From: Gymnorhina tibicen
Lineage: Eukaryota > Chordata > Aves > Passeriformes > Artamidae
Assembly: GCA_013399875.1 (NCBI GenBank)
Contig: VXAZ01002400.1
Coordinates: 1-64,000, forward strand
Length of the DNA: 64,000 bases
Direction: 5' to 3'
A model generated the notes under the pieces. That model did not search any database. It was not told the origin of the DNA and was given only the letters and a program-made list of their open reading frames with translations. The translations under genes and the position numbers were made by a program. Within the stretch, counting starts at the first letter, position 1. Each line of letters starts with the position of its first letter. Positions 34,500 through 46,263 of this stretch are shown in pieces.

Positions 34500-36770
34500 A
34501 AGAGCTGGTGTGGTCCCTTGCAGGGCACCTGAAGGAGAAACGAGCCCGTGACCAAGGGGTGATGAAGCTCCTCGCTCACCCTGCAGCAGCTTCTCCCTCT
34601 GCCACTGCCTGCAGAGCTGAATTCAGCCCCCAGCTCTGTTAGTTGCCAGATCTGCAAAACATAACCAAATTCAGGGGTTTCTTAATCTTATGTGCCTATT
34701 TTGATTCAGTTTACCCATACAATTACACTAATTTGCTTTATTACACGCAGAAAGATTAAAAATACATCTGGCAGAGAGGATTAAAAGCTGGTAATCTGGC
34801 TGCTAAGAAGCACACGATGCTTTAGGATTTCCTTTCGAGGTGTGTGGAGCTCTGGAACATGAGCAAATGTGATCCTTTGTAGTTGGAGTTTTCATAGGGA
34901 AAGCTCATTAAAGCTAGTGTGATTGTTTGAGTGAACGAGAAATGAATGAATTTAAAATATAAGACTAAATCCTACCACATTAAAGCAGTAGTTGTGATTT
35001 AAGAGCTCATTTTTGGTTTGGGTTTGTGTTTTTTGTGTGTGTAAACCTGGAGCAACAGGGTTGTTTTACCTTTTAAGGGATTTAACAAGTCTCCCTAATT
35101 TTCTTTTAATGTTGCAGAGCTTAAAAATAATGCAAGGTCAGGCTGAGCGTAACTAATTCCAGTGTGAAAGCAGAGGAAAGCCTATTTCTCCATAGACTTA
35201 CAATTAGTGCAGCAATCCTCCTCAGTACAGCCTTTGAGAGGGATGTAGCAGGAAAAGAGACTGCTGGAATCTTGATAAATAAAAATATGTGCCTGGGGAT
35301 TTTTTTTTGTCCAAGGAGAAAGGAGAGCCCTATAAAAGCCAAGGTTTAATTTAGTTTTGCTTGCTTTCACATGTGCCCCAAGAGGGCTCCTGGCAGGTCA
35401 AGGTGTGGTGAAGGTGTCCTTGGATCCTTCAGGGGCTGGCAAACCCCTCTGGGGGTGCTGGGTTTTGAGTCCTTATCACTTGGTTTATCTGGGTTTACCC
35501 ATGGCAGGGTCCCAAGGACGCTGAGAGCTTTTCTCCCAGGATCCGAGTTGGTCTGCGTGAGCTCTGCTGCTCTGTCCCAGTTTGGTGCTGGCATTTTGGG
35601 GGGGATTCCCTTAGTGTTTCACAAAACCTTTTTGTTTCGCTATTAAGACTTACTGCGGTGAGCATTATCTTTATCATCTTGGTGTCAAAACCCCACAAAC
35701 TTAGCTATTTTCACACAGCTCTGGGTGTGCTGCCCGTTCTGGCCTCCTGTGTTAACAAGAAGCCCAAAGCATTGTCCTGCTTTTCCTGCAGCAAGCCCAC
35801 AGCATTCGCATGGCAAAAACACACCTTGCTTTGGTCAGGCCACCCTTGGGGATCCCACAGCGTGTCCTGGCAGCTGTGCTGCTGTGACAATAGCAAAGAG
35901 GTGTCACCGTGTCACCTCAGTGCTGCAGGGGATGCCCGGGGCCCTCCGCTGCCATCCTTCGAGAGCTGTTTCCCTACTTGTCCCTCACCACATGTGTTAA
36001 TTTTGCTTTCCAAGTCTGGACCGCTGCCACAACCCGTGTGTGTCCCTTCTTTCCGTACATTGTGGTCTCCTGCTGCTGGAGGTGGCCGGGAGCCTGGTGA
36101 CCCTGTGAGGACGCGTGGGGGAAGGGGAGTTCCCACGTCCTTGCTCCTGTTTCCCTTCCCTTTCCTTGGCCACGGAGGCTGTTTTCGTGGTGCCGAGGTT
36201 GCTGGTGGTGACAGTGAGTGTTTTATGCCGTGCGCCCCGGGGGAGACGCTGAGGACACGTCCCATTTCCCGCCAGCCTTTCGGCTCCCAGGGAGTCCCAG
36301 GGTTGCCCCATCACTGCCAGGATGCAGGTGCTGGTCCCTGGACCGCTCCGGCTCTTCCCTGCGTGGGATGCAGCCAGCAGCCTCCCATCCCCTCGGTGCC
36401 AGCTGGAGCCCTGCCCGCGGCACCAGCCCTCCCTGGGCATCACCTTCCCACTGGCACAGCCGCAGCCAAACAAAAAGCATTTTCCTCTCTCCATCTCCTA
36501 TCTACTGTGACTGCCTGGCCCTGGGGAGGGAGATGGGGCTGTGGGTATCTCTCCAGAGCCAGGATTTGGGCTGTTTTCCTCTCCCTCAAAATGTCTACAC
36601 CCCCTGGTTTGCAAACACAGTCCCCTCTGCCCCGCTCCATTGAGGTTTGTGGGTTTTTGTTAACTCCTTACCTGCCGTGGCTGATAAAATTTGGCCTGTT
36701 ATAGTAGAAATCCCAGCATGTGCTACTTTGTTTTTTTCCCAGCCGAATCCATATGTTGCAGCTTTCAGGA
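34500..36770. other. unique SAMD4A intron DNA with a long open frame
   Basis: AT-rich to about 35360, then GC-rich from about 35700 to 36650. A 348-codon plus-strand frame from ATG 35658 to the stop ending at 36704 runs through the GC-rich part. Its product has scattered Pro, Cys and Ser and no domain I recognise. It is discussed under findings and is not called a gene. Confidence 0.4.
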
Positions 36771-36779
36771 GAGAGGAAA

Positions 36780-37350
36780 GCAGCATTAACTTTTCATGTC
36801 TAGCGTCGCTAATTTAAGGGGTGAGAAATTGGCCTGGGTCTCTTTTTTAAAGAACTGAGCATATACTGATAGTAGCAGTGTTGGTACTGAGTAACTTGAT
36901 AAGCTGAAGAATGCAGCAATATCTAAAATTAAATCTGTTCTTAATTGCCGGGTTATAAATGGCAGCGTTTTCTCCAAATGGAATTAATTTATTATTTTTC
37001 ATTTGCCGACACGAGTCTCGGCAGCACAAACCCCACATTTTGCATTAATACAATAATAAGGCACTTCCAAAAGGTGTGTTTGGCATTTGTAACACGCAGC
37101 ACCATCTAACAAACCATAAACTATGTCAAAATACTCCTAAAGTGGTAATTAAAACTTTTTAAAAAATGTAGAATAGATGAATACAGTCCAAATTGTGACT
37201 TTTCAATGAAGCTCTTTCATAAAAAACATTGTTTCTTGCCAAAACAAATTCAAAGGCATTTTTGTAATTTCTGCTGGGGAAAGGAGGAGTGTTTATCCAG
37301 CCTTTCATGTTGGCTGGGCTTTTTGACTTTTATTTAAAATTAAAAAAAAA
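36780..37350. other. AT-rich, repeat-free block, candidate conserved noncoding element
   Basis: About 550 bases, AT-rich, with several homeodomain-type cores (TAATTA/ATTAAT at 36808, 36980 and 37145), free of CR1 and flanked by GC-richer DNA. This texture is typical of deeply conserved intronic enhancers in birds, but conservation cannot be shown from one sequence. It ends in an A12 tract at about 37341-37354. Confidence 0.3.
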
Positions 37351-37359
37351 AAAAGGGGC

Positions 37360-38585
37360 AGTCCAAAAAAAGAGGTATTTTTGTCTGAATGTGCATTAAA
37401 AACTCTCACTCCTGTCCTCTCCGGAGCAACTTTAGCATCCTATCTGAAGTTCAGTGGTGATGGGATCCCATGGCACGTTGTATTTGGGGCGGACAGGGAT
37501 CCCAAAGTGGGGTCGGGAATCCAGCTGACATTGGTGGCTCCTGCCTTTGGGGGAGGGAACCCCCCTCAAATTGCTCGGGATGGGAATGGGGTTCCCCCGC
37601 TCGCTTCGCAGAGCATCATCTGCAGCCTCAGGCATCCAACCAGTGCACAAAGCAAAACTGCTCGAGATGTTTATAGCTTTTCCTCCTGATCTTTTTTTAT
37701 CATTTCCATTTTGGACGTGTTTTTGACAGCTTTTACCTGCTGAGTCACCATTCGTCCTCGTGCACGGGAGCCGCTCCTGACGTACCAAACCCCCGAGCAG
37801 GCTTGAGCAACCATCATTTAAAAATAAATCCTGTCAGGGAAGTGGGCTTTTTTCCCCCTCTTTATTTTCCTCATACCACCAACTGCTTTTCCCACTGTGT
37901 GTTTGCTCTGTTACACGAGGCGGGTGTTTTATAGATGCGATGCCTTCGTGTTGCTAAGGATGGCTTTACCATTTATCACATCCCGCCACCGCATATCCCA
38001 TGGAGGAACTGCGTGTTGCAACCAGATAACGGTGCAACTTCTGGAGATAACTGTATCTGATCCTGCACCTAGCGCTCTGCTTCTCCTGAGATGGATCTTT
38101 CTGGTGGTGAACCACAACTTGAGCACAAACTGATTCTCGTAGCTCGGCTTAATAGGTACAAATCCTTACTTGCTGTTACTTCTGGTGGGTGGGAAGGGAC
38201 AGTTGGTCTTTCCAAGGGTAATCCCAATATCCAGGTTAGTTTTCTTTCCCATTTACCAAGTTCAGATGGCAGGTGTGTTTATGGCTGGTTTTGCAGTGTT
38301 GCTGAGTGCTTGATCTGCATCACTTGCTTGCAGACAGCCAGACTGCAGCAGCCACCTCTCCAGAAACTGTTTGGAAAGACTTTGGATATGTGCAGTGACT
38401 CTCATTTAGGGTATCGAAACACCTGCCCTCTGGTCCCCTTTGCCCCAGAAATGCATCTCAGATTTGCTTTGATTTTTTTATCTGTAATTTTGTGCTTTGG
38501 GTGGTAAATGACAAGAAGAATACTGTTAGCTCCTTCCTGCTTCTGCATCCTCACGCTCCTCCAGCACTGCTGCTGCAGATGGAGA
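37360..38585. other. unique SAMD4A intron DNA
   Basis: Mixed composition, no repeats and no coding signal recognised. Confidence 0.45.
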
Positions 38586-38589
38586 CTTA

Positions 38590-38795
38590 CAGGATGGTTG
38601 GGTTGGAAGGGACCTGAAAATCAACTCATTCTCGTCCCCTGCCATGGGCTGGGACACCTTTGGCTAGGCCAGGTTGCTCCAAGCCCCATCCAGCCTGGAC
38701 TGGAACATTTCCAGGGATCCAGGGGCAGCCACAGCTTCTCTGGGCAGCCTGTGCCAGGGCTTACCACCCTGACAGGGAACAATTTCTTCGTGATT
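38590..38795 (-). mobile_element. CR1 LINE 3' end fragment
   Basis: TTGGGTTGGAAGGGACCTGA through GCAGCCTGTGCCAGGGCTTA. Confidence 0.9.
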
Positions 38796-39444
38796 CTTCA
38801 TGGTGTGCACAGCTGTTCTGCCTGGGTGGTGTATTCCTTATTTTATGGGTGCTCCCACCTTCCTCCTTTCTGGGGAATTCACTGCAGAAATTAAACGTTC
38901 AGTCTATTTATAAATTTCAGTCTCTGTATTAATCCATCCATATATTTATTAACCCTCCAGGTGGTTGCATTTCACTGTAATACAGCTGCTAGTGGGACGT
39001 TAATCTTAGTGAAAGTCTATTTCAGGTTTCTTCTGATAGTGCAGCCTGCTGTCAGCCTGTGGGGCAAATCCTCCCCTAGGAATGAGGAAGGGAGACTATT
39101 TAAGGAGGAGCAATTTGTGAGGGAACAGCTGGAGCTGAAACCGAAGCCAGGTTTGGGAAGAGGAGGAGGAGGCTGGGAAGGAGCTAATTCAGGGGATGGT
39201 TTGTCTGGCCACGTTGGTCTTGGGCATGGAGGTGTCCACCCACTCCTTTGTGTGTGATCAGCACTAGTTTTGGCACAAGCTGTTTAATGTGTGGCTCATT
39301 TTTTCCATCATTAAACTTCTCATGCCCTGGGGATACGCTGTATTGATCAGCCAGTAAATCCTGGACCTCAGATTCAGCAAGGCAGCCCAGGTTCCTGTAG
39401 AACCCATCCCTGGAGGTTTTCAACATCCCTGGGGTTCTTCACCA

Positions 39445-39585
39445 TCTGTGGAAGTGCTCAAGCGTTCACTCACATCATGACTGGGTGTGGCACTCAGTGC
39501 TCTGGTCTGGTTGAGAATGTGGTGACAGTCAAAGGTTGGGTTCAGTGATCTCAGAGGTCTTTTCCAGCCATTCTGTGATTCTGGG
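39445..39585 (+). mobile_element. CR1 LINE 3' tail, F/X-type
   Basis: Carries GGGTGTGGCACTCAGTGCTC, GTCAAAGGTTGGGTTCAGTG and TCTTTTCCAGCCATTCTGTG. Confidence 0.8.
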
Positions 39586-39589
39586 AGTG

Positions 39590-41050
39590 GGGTTTACATG
39601 TGAATCCCATGGGATATGTTTGCCTCTCGTCCTTCTCCCTGTAGTTTGTCAAGAGGACACAGAAGATGAGAAGGTTTGTACTTGTGCTGCTGTTAAATCT
39701 GAATGAGTAATTCAATAATGAGTAGCTATCAGTTCATTGCTTTCATATTAAGGAGAAATCCTGTGCTTTTAAAGCCTTTTTATAAGGATTGGATTGTGAG
39801 CTAATTTCTAATCTTGCACGACTAACGGTTACTTGAACATAAGGCTTCCTTTTATCATTGCAGTCTCTTTTGTTAGAGCAATCACCAGCATATGGTTTTG
39901 GAGGATTTAACATCTCAGACATGGTGACACTCTCTTAGTCCTCTCTGTGCATGCAAGTCTAAAAATGGCCTTTTTTTATAATTTTAAAAGTCTCCAGGAT
40001 GCTTGTGAGTACTTGGAGCTAGAAAAAAAACCAAAAGGCCCACCAACACCAACAGGTTTGGGAAAAGAAGGTTTCTAAAAATGCGACTTATTGAGGAGAA
40101 CATGTGTGTCTGGGCAGTAACATAGAACTTGTTGACATGTTTTGCTAAATTTGCTCTGGGTTTTTTTATTTTAGCAGTTGGAAAAAGCTTGTAAAACTGG
40201 GAATGTGTGCAGTGGTTTTCCCTCCTTTCTTAGCCCTGCTGGTTCTTGTTGTGTTCTCCTGAGGCTGACTTGTGGGTGGGTTCCAAATCATCTTCTTGGC
40301 ATCTCGGGGGGTTCTTGTGCATCCAGCCTGGGCACAGCTTCCTTCTTCCATCCTACATCTCTCTGCTTGTTTAGGATTTTGTAACTATGGATTTTCCTTT
40401 CCTCCATATCAGCCTACACAGGGACTAGAGGGCAAGTAGCTTGCTGTGTCCTGCATGCCAGGGAGGGAGCAGGGATGCTGCAACCCTTCTTCTCTCAGGC
40501 ATTAGATGCTTTTGACAGGGTGGAAACACTAAATCACATTAGGGATGTGTTTAGGGAAATGAGGGCTATGGTGGCATGGGCCATGCATCCTCACTCCTGA
40601 GCAAAAAGGGTTTGTGGCTGTAGGAAAAACCTTCAGGGTTGTGGGATGGAACTGGACAGCTGGGGCTGGAGCTGCTGCAGTTCTCCTCCCACTGTCCAAA
40701 GGACTTTGGTTTCCCCTTATCTATCAAATAGAGGATGAATTGGGCTGTGCAATATTGCAGTTGTTTTTGAAAAATCAGCTTTTTTTATCCTTCCTCTCCG
40801 ATGTCCCTTTGGCTGTTGATGTGTGGTAATGAGGAGGAAAAAGAAGGGAAATCCTCCTTAGGGATAAAGGAGGGTGCTGTGTCCCTAGTGCCAGAGCCAG
40901 GCAGTGGAGCTTGGGAAGGGCTCGCCTGGGATCCATTGTGGCCTCACATTTCTCAGCTCTGGCCATTTTCCTGTCAAAGTAGAAGCCACAGAAATATCTC
41001 ATTTTATTGTGTTGCCATGAGGGAGGAAGCATTTTCTGTCTGAAATAACA
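39590..41050. other. unique SAMD4A intron DNA
   Basis: Nothing recognised in this 1.5-kb stretch beyond short A/T runs. Confidence 0.45.
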
Positions 41051-41170
41051 GCTGGAGCTGGGACTTGGAGCAACCTGGTGTGGAGGAAGGTGTCCCTGCC
41101 CAAGGCAGGGAAATTGGAACGAGATGGTCTCTATGGTCCCTTCCAACTCAAACCATTCTCGGATTCTTGG
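41050..41170 (+). mobile_element. CR1 LINE 3' tail fragment
   Basis: GGACTTGGAGCAACCTGGTG through TCCCTTCCAACTCAAACC. Confidence 0.88.
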
Positions 41171-41474
41171 GTTCATTTTTCCTTTTTTTCCAGTGCACCA
41201 CCTGTTCTGTGCATTTATTTCTTTCTTCTAGCACACATTGGTCCATGTGCAAGCCAAGATTCCTGTGGAAGGTTCCCCACTGACATCCTGAGAGGACCGG
41301 GATGCATCAGCCTAAGTCAAGGGATTCCCATGTGGACCCCACTTCTCCCTCTTTTTGCTCAGCAGAGGGGTCCCCTCCAGCTCTGCTCTGGAGTCTTCTG
41401 GAGACCCTTCAGGAGAACATCAGCTCGGGAGACCTTGTGCAGCCAGGGGGGATGGTTGAATTCCAGTTTCCATC

Positions 41475-41588
41475 TCTGGAAGTATTTTAGAGATGTGTAC
41501 ATGGACATGCTTGTGGACATGGTTTAGTAGTGGCTGTGCCAGTGTTAGGTCTTAAGTCTTTTCCAACCTAAACTGTTGTATAATTCCA
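41475..41588 (+). mobile_element. CR1 LINE 3' tail, diverged
   Basis: Shows GGACATGGTTTAGTAGTGGC and TCTTTTCCAACCTAAACTG, the tail of a B/F-type copy. Confidence 0.7.
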
Positions 41589-41589
41589 G

Positions 41590-42834
41590 TCTGGAAGCAA
41601 TATGGATGGGAATTCCGGGTGTGTTAGGGTGAGAAGGTGCCTGCCCACCCAGGCTGGCTGCGAGATGGCTCCAAGGGGACCCTTTGCTGACTGTGGGATC
41701 TCTCGTATCCCATGACTGGGAAGTGATGCCCCTAATCCAGACCTCTTAGAGCTGCTGCCGTGCTGTTTTCGGCAGGCAAATGGGAATGAAGGCACTGTCT
41801 GGTGGGTGCCAGAGCTGCTCCCCGCATCCCAGACTGCGAGAGAAGCCGAAGGAAAGAGATGTATTCCCTTCCTCCTCTGGCACACAGATATCCCGGAGGC
41901 TTGGCTGTTGTTTCAAAGCTGCTCTCTGGCTGTTTTAAATTTAGGAGCTGGCTTCTGCAGGCTCCAGGATAAGTGGCTGTGCCGTGGGGCAGGAATGGGA
42001 CAGGGCATCTGCAGTGACCGGAGCTGCTCCTCTTGCTCCTCCTCCCACTGGATCTGCTGCCCTGTGTATTTACACCTCACCTGTGGCATCCCTGCTCCTG
42101 CTTCCGAGTCAGGTCATCAGGAACTGCAAGGTTTCGGGGGGAGATATGCTGATACTGGGGGAAGAGAAGCATCAGTGAGAGCGGCTCTGGCAGGGTCTCA
42201 AGATCTGTGACCCGCATCCCTGCATCCCAGGTATCTGACCTTGTCCCGTACTTGCATTCAGGTGGTAAAACCTGCTCTTCTGGGCTCAAAAAGTCACATT
42301 GGCATGGACTTGCAGAGCACACAAGCACACAGCTCCTGCCTGGGCAGGCACAGGTTGAAATCAGAGCATCAGCATCTGACTTGATACTTGACCTTTTGTG
42401 TGCTCCCTACTGCAAACACACTTCTCTGCAGGTCTGAGGGAAAGAAACTGAAAAATGCATAGGGTCTGTGCTGAACGCAATCCCAGTGGTTTGGTTTCAT
42501 CTTTAACCCAGGTTTGTTTCTTGGTCCTCTCCTCCCTCTGTAAGAGGAACTGGGAAGATGAATGAATTCACGCTGAGGTCTTTGGACAGAAAACGCTGCA
42601 GTAAGCACAAAGTGTGGTGTGGGCACGGTGCTGTGCAGCACTCGGAGGGTGCCTGTTAACCTGCCTGTAGAAATGAGCTGATACCTTTCAGGGTGGCTTT
42701 AAAAGGCACTTGTACAGCTGAAAGTGTAAATGTAGGAAGAATATTCAGTCTCCAGCTTTCAAAGCAAAGCCTTGTCTTTCCCATCCTTCTGTATCAGAGT
42801 CCTCATCGTGGACTAAGCCATCCAGTTGTTTTAA
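41590..42834. other. unique SAMD4A intron DNA
   Basis: Moderately GC-rich, with no repeat or gene recognised. Confidence 0.45.
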
Positions 42835-43075
42835 ACTGACAGGGCAGGTTTAGATGAGGTGTTACGAAGAAATTTGCTCAGAGGGTGGTGAGGCCCTGGC
42901 ACAGGGTGCCCAGAGAAGCTGTGGCTGCCCCTGGATCCCTGGAAGTGTCCAAGACCAGGTTGGATGGGGCTTGGAGCAGCCTGGGATAGTGGAAGGTGTC
43001 CCTGCCCATGGCAGGGGGTGGGACTGGATGTTCCTTAAGGAACATGTTCCAACCCAAACCATCCTGGGATTCTGT
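42835..43075 (+). mobile_element. CR1 LINE 3' end
   Basis: AACTGACAGGGCAGGTTTAG through GGTGCCCAGAGAAGCTGTGG to the ACCCAAACCATCCTGGG tail. A 16-base palindrome (43029-43044) lies just before the tail. Confidence 0.92.
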
Positions 43076-43079
43076 AGTC

Positions 43080-45839
43080 AGGCATTACAGGTCCCAGCTC
43101 AGGTATTTGGAAGACTCTATTTTTCCCTACCTGATGGTCACAGAGGATTGCAGCTCTTCATCAGGAGCCCTGCCTCCCCTCCTGTCATCAGGCAGGTTTA
43201 AATAGAAGGAAAATTTCTTTGGGTAGGAAAAAATAAATAAAGCTCCACCTGAATTTTCTGAGTTATTTTCTTTTTGGTCAAGAATAGCCTGGAAACAAGA
43301 GCTGAGGTGTCTGAGCTGAGTACAGTAATTTATTTGGACTGAGTATAATAATTTATTTTGAGCACGCTGTGGAAGCAGAAGGCTGCAGTGGCTTTGCCAC
43401 CCTTCATGTGGGTAAAGGAAGGAGAGATGAGAGTGCAGGTTTCTGCTTTGGGGGGGTGCCTGGACATGGCCATCTTGGCCGAAACATGTGAGTCCCCCTT
43501 TCATCCTGCATGCGAGGAATATTTGCCTCACCCATACAGATGTGGGTAAAGGGGGAAATGCTCTGCAGACCCCTCTGCCCTGAGGTTTCCTTGCAGAAGG
43601 CTTGGAACAGCTTTTCGGCAGAGGTGGGAATTTGTCCCTGTAGGAACAGGGCTCTCCTTAACAGGAGATCTTTGAAAATAAATGCGTATGTTTTTGGTCT
43701 GGAAAATACTTTCGTATCCTTAGATCCTCCAGCCAGAAGGAGCATGCTGATCCTCTGGTCTGGCCAGACAATTGCTCTCCCTCATTCCCGTAGCTGAGCT
43801 CCTGCTTTCTGGGTGAGCTGGATTTGATTTCGGCATTTTCCGCCGACTCCCTGAAATGGGGTCAGTTCTTGCCTGCTGTTCTTTCCAGTAGGTGATGTGC
43901 TCCTGTGGCTGGAAATCCTCTCTCCCATGCCTGGTACACCTCACCTGGTCTCAACTGGTACACGTGAGCAGCACGCAGGGATTTTATCCAGAGGTGAAGG
44001 CAGATGCTCAGCGCTGAGGGGGAAGGTGTTTCCTACATGTTTTGCTCTCACCATCCCTCCTCCTGCCCCATGAAGGGACAGTGATGGGTAGCAGCATCCC
44101 TTCTCCCTGCCCGTTTCCAGTGGGTCCCATCTGCATCACGAGGAGGAAAAATCAAAGGATGCAGCCGGGGGTATCCCCAGTGGGAGCGAGCGGCCGGCTT
44201 GCAGCCCGTGGAGCACACCAGTTGCACGGACTCCAGCCGGGGCCAGCGGGCTTCCCTGTGCCAGGTTTGAGTGATAAAGGCCCCCTTGTTAATGCACATT
44301 GCCTTAAGCTGTGTTTCCACAGCTTTCCGTCTGTTTACCGAGAGTATTCAGACATGTAATTCCACCGGATCTGGCTGCTTACGGAGAAGGCTGGATTATT
44401 TGTGTTTCACAAATAAGGCCAGAAAACACAAGGGCTGGAGCACTGAAATCTGCATCACTCCTGGTGGGGTTTCTTTTTCGGTCCCGCTCTCCTGCCTTTT
44501 CCTTTTTTTAATTTATTTTTAACCATAGACCCCTTTTTCTCTGGTCCACGTGTTCCCTCTTATCCATGTTCTCTCCTGTTGCCTTAAACTGTTCGTGGCT
44601 CTGTAGCTGGATTGCTTCCCTCTGGAGGAGAGTCTTACCCAGGCTTCCTGCTCCCCTTTCACCTGGAGGGTCCTTTTTCTAGTGGTTGTTTTTTTCTTTC
44701 ATATGGTAAAACCTTATTTTGAGAAGAGCTGGGATTATGTATAATGAGACCTGGATGCCCTTGAGGAAAGAAAAAATGATCTGTGGTGAGCCTGGGATGC
44801 AGGAGCATCCCTTGGGAAACCTTTCCCTGGTGTGGTTGAGGGATTGGTAAAGCTGCTCTTGTCTCAGTGAACTTTTGTGTTCCCAACTCTCCTTTTTGTC
44901 CTCCTGGCCATAAAACCATTGGAGAGGCTGGTTTACACTGGCACCTGTGTGAGCTGACAGCTCTGCATCCATCTGTCCTCACAGGGCACAGCATCTCTCC
45001 CTCATCTCCAGCAGAGCCCTTGGGAAAAGCGGCTCTGTAAAGGTAAACGAGCAGTTTGGTTAATTAGAGCTCTCTGGACCTTTTCCAGCTGGATACCCAG
45101 GGAAGCAGGGGACAGCTTGTGTCCTCAAGCCAGGCACCTGCACCACGGCTCCAAGGCTCATACCCAGACACTGCAGGGATGGTCAGGCTCTGCAGGGGGA
45201 AAAATAAACCCTAGAGCCTATTTTTTCACAGAAAGGTCTGTAATGATCCATTTGTGGTCCAGCCTGTCCTTAAAGCACCTTGCAGGAACAATTAAAGCAA
45301 TGCTGGTACAAATGCAGCCATATGTTCATCTGAACGCGGAGCTGTCGTTTCAATCAGCAGAAGTGTTTGGAGGAACATCTGTGAAGGGGTGGGAGGGATT
45401 TCCCAGACCATCAGCACAGCAAGTCCTGTTCCTGTTGGACCCGTGCGTGGTCTCCAGAGCTGAGCCAGACTCCTCCCATGGGACCATCTCAGTGAGATGC
45501 TGCTCAAAAGGATTTTAAAAAAGAGCATTTTTGCCATCTGCACGGCTGCTCGGGGCAGTTTGCAGGACAGCCGACGTGCACAGGAACAGCAGGGCCTGTC
45601 CCTCCGCCAGGGAGCCTCGGTTTTCCTAAGCTGGAAAGAATTGCTTTGGATAAACTCTGTAAAGTCTGGGTTTGTGTCGTGTTGGAGTCGGTGAACAGAT
45701 GCCCGTTGTTTTATGGAGCTGTGGATGAAAACCCGGCAGCTTTCCTTTGGCTGTGGTGGACGGGGCTGACGGCTGGGGATGCCCCAGGGATGTGAGCAGC
45801 ACGGAGCTGGCGTTATTTTAGGGCCATGAAGATGATAAA
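43080..45839. other. unique SAMD4A intron DNA
   Basis: 2.8 kb without recognisable repeats or genes. Small CpG-richer patch at 44155-44250. Confidence 0.45.
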
Positions 45840-46263
45840 AGGTCTGGAGCACAGCTCCTATTAGGAAAGACAGAGAATTCGGACTGTTCAGCCTGGAGAA
45901 GAGAAGACTCCAGGGAAACCTTAGAGCATCCTCCCAGTGCCTAAAGAGGCTCCAGGAGAGCTGGAGAGGGACTTTGGACAAGGGCCTGGAGTGACAGGAC
46001 AAGGGGGAATGGCTTCTCACTGCCAGAGGGCAGGGTTAGATGGGATATTGGGAAGGAATTCTTTATAATGAGGGTACTGAGGCCCTGGCACAGGTTGCCC
46101 AAAGAAGCTGTGGCTGCCCCATCCCTGGAGGTGCTCAAGGCCAGGCTGCACAGGGCTTGGAGCAACCTGAGATAGTGGAAGGTGTCCTTGTCCATGGCAG
46201 GGGCTGGAATGAGAAAGCATCAGGTCCTTTCCAACCCAAACCATTCTGGGATTCTCTGATTCT
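45840..46263 (+). mobile_element. CR1 LINE 3' end, longest copy
   Basis: About 420 bases from GACTGTTCAGCCTGGAGAAG to the CCATTCTGGGATTCTCTG tail. Antisense open frames here are by-products. Confidence 0.92.

Noticed and set aside
45292..46020. 242-codon minus-strand open frame
   Set aside because: Its N-terminal part is the antisense of the CR1 copy at 45840-46263. There is no known domain and no splice or promoter context.
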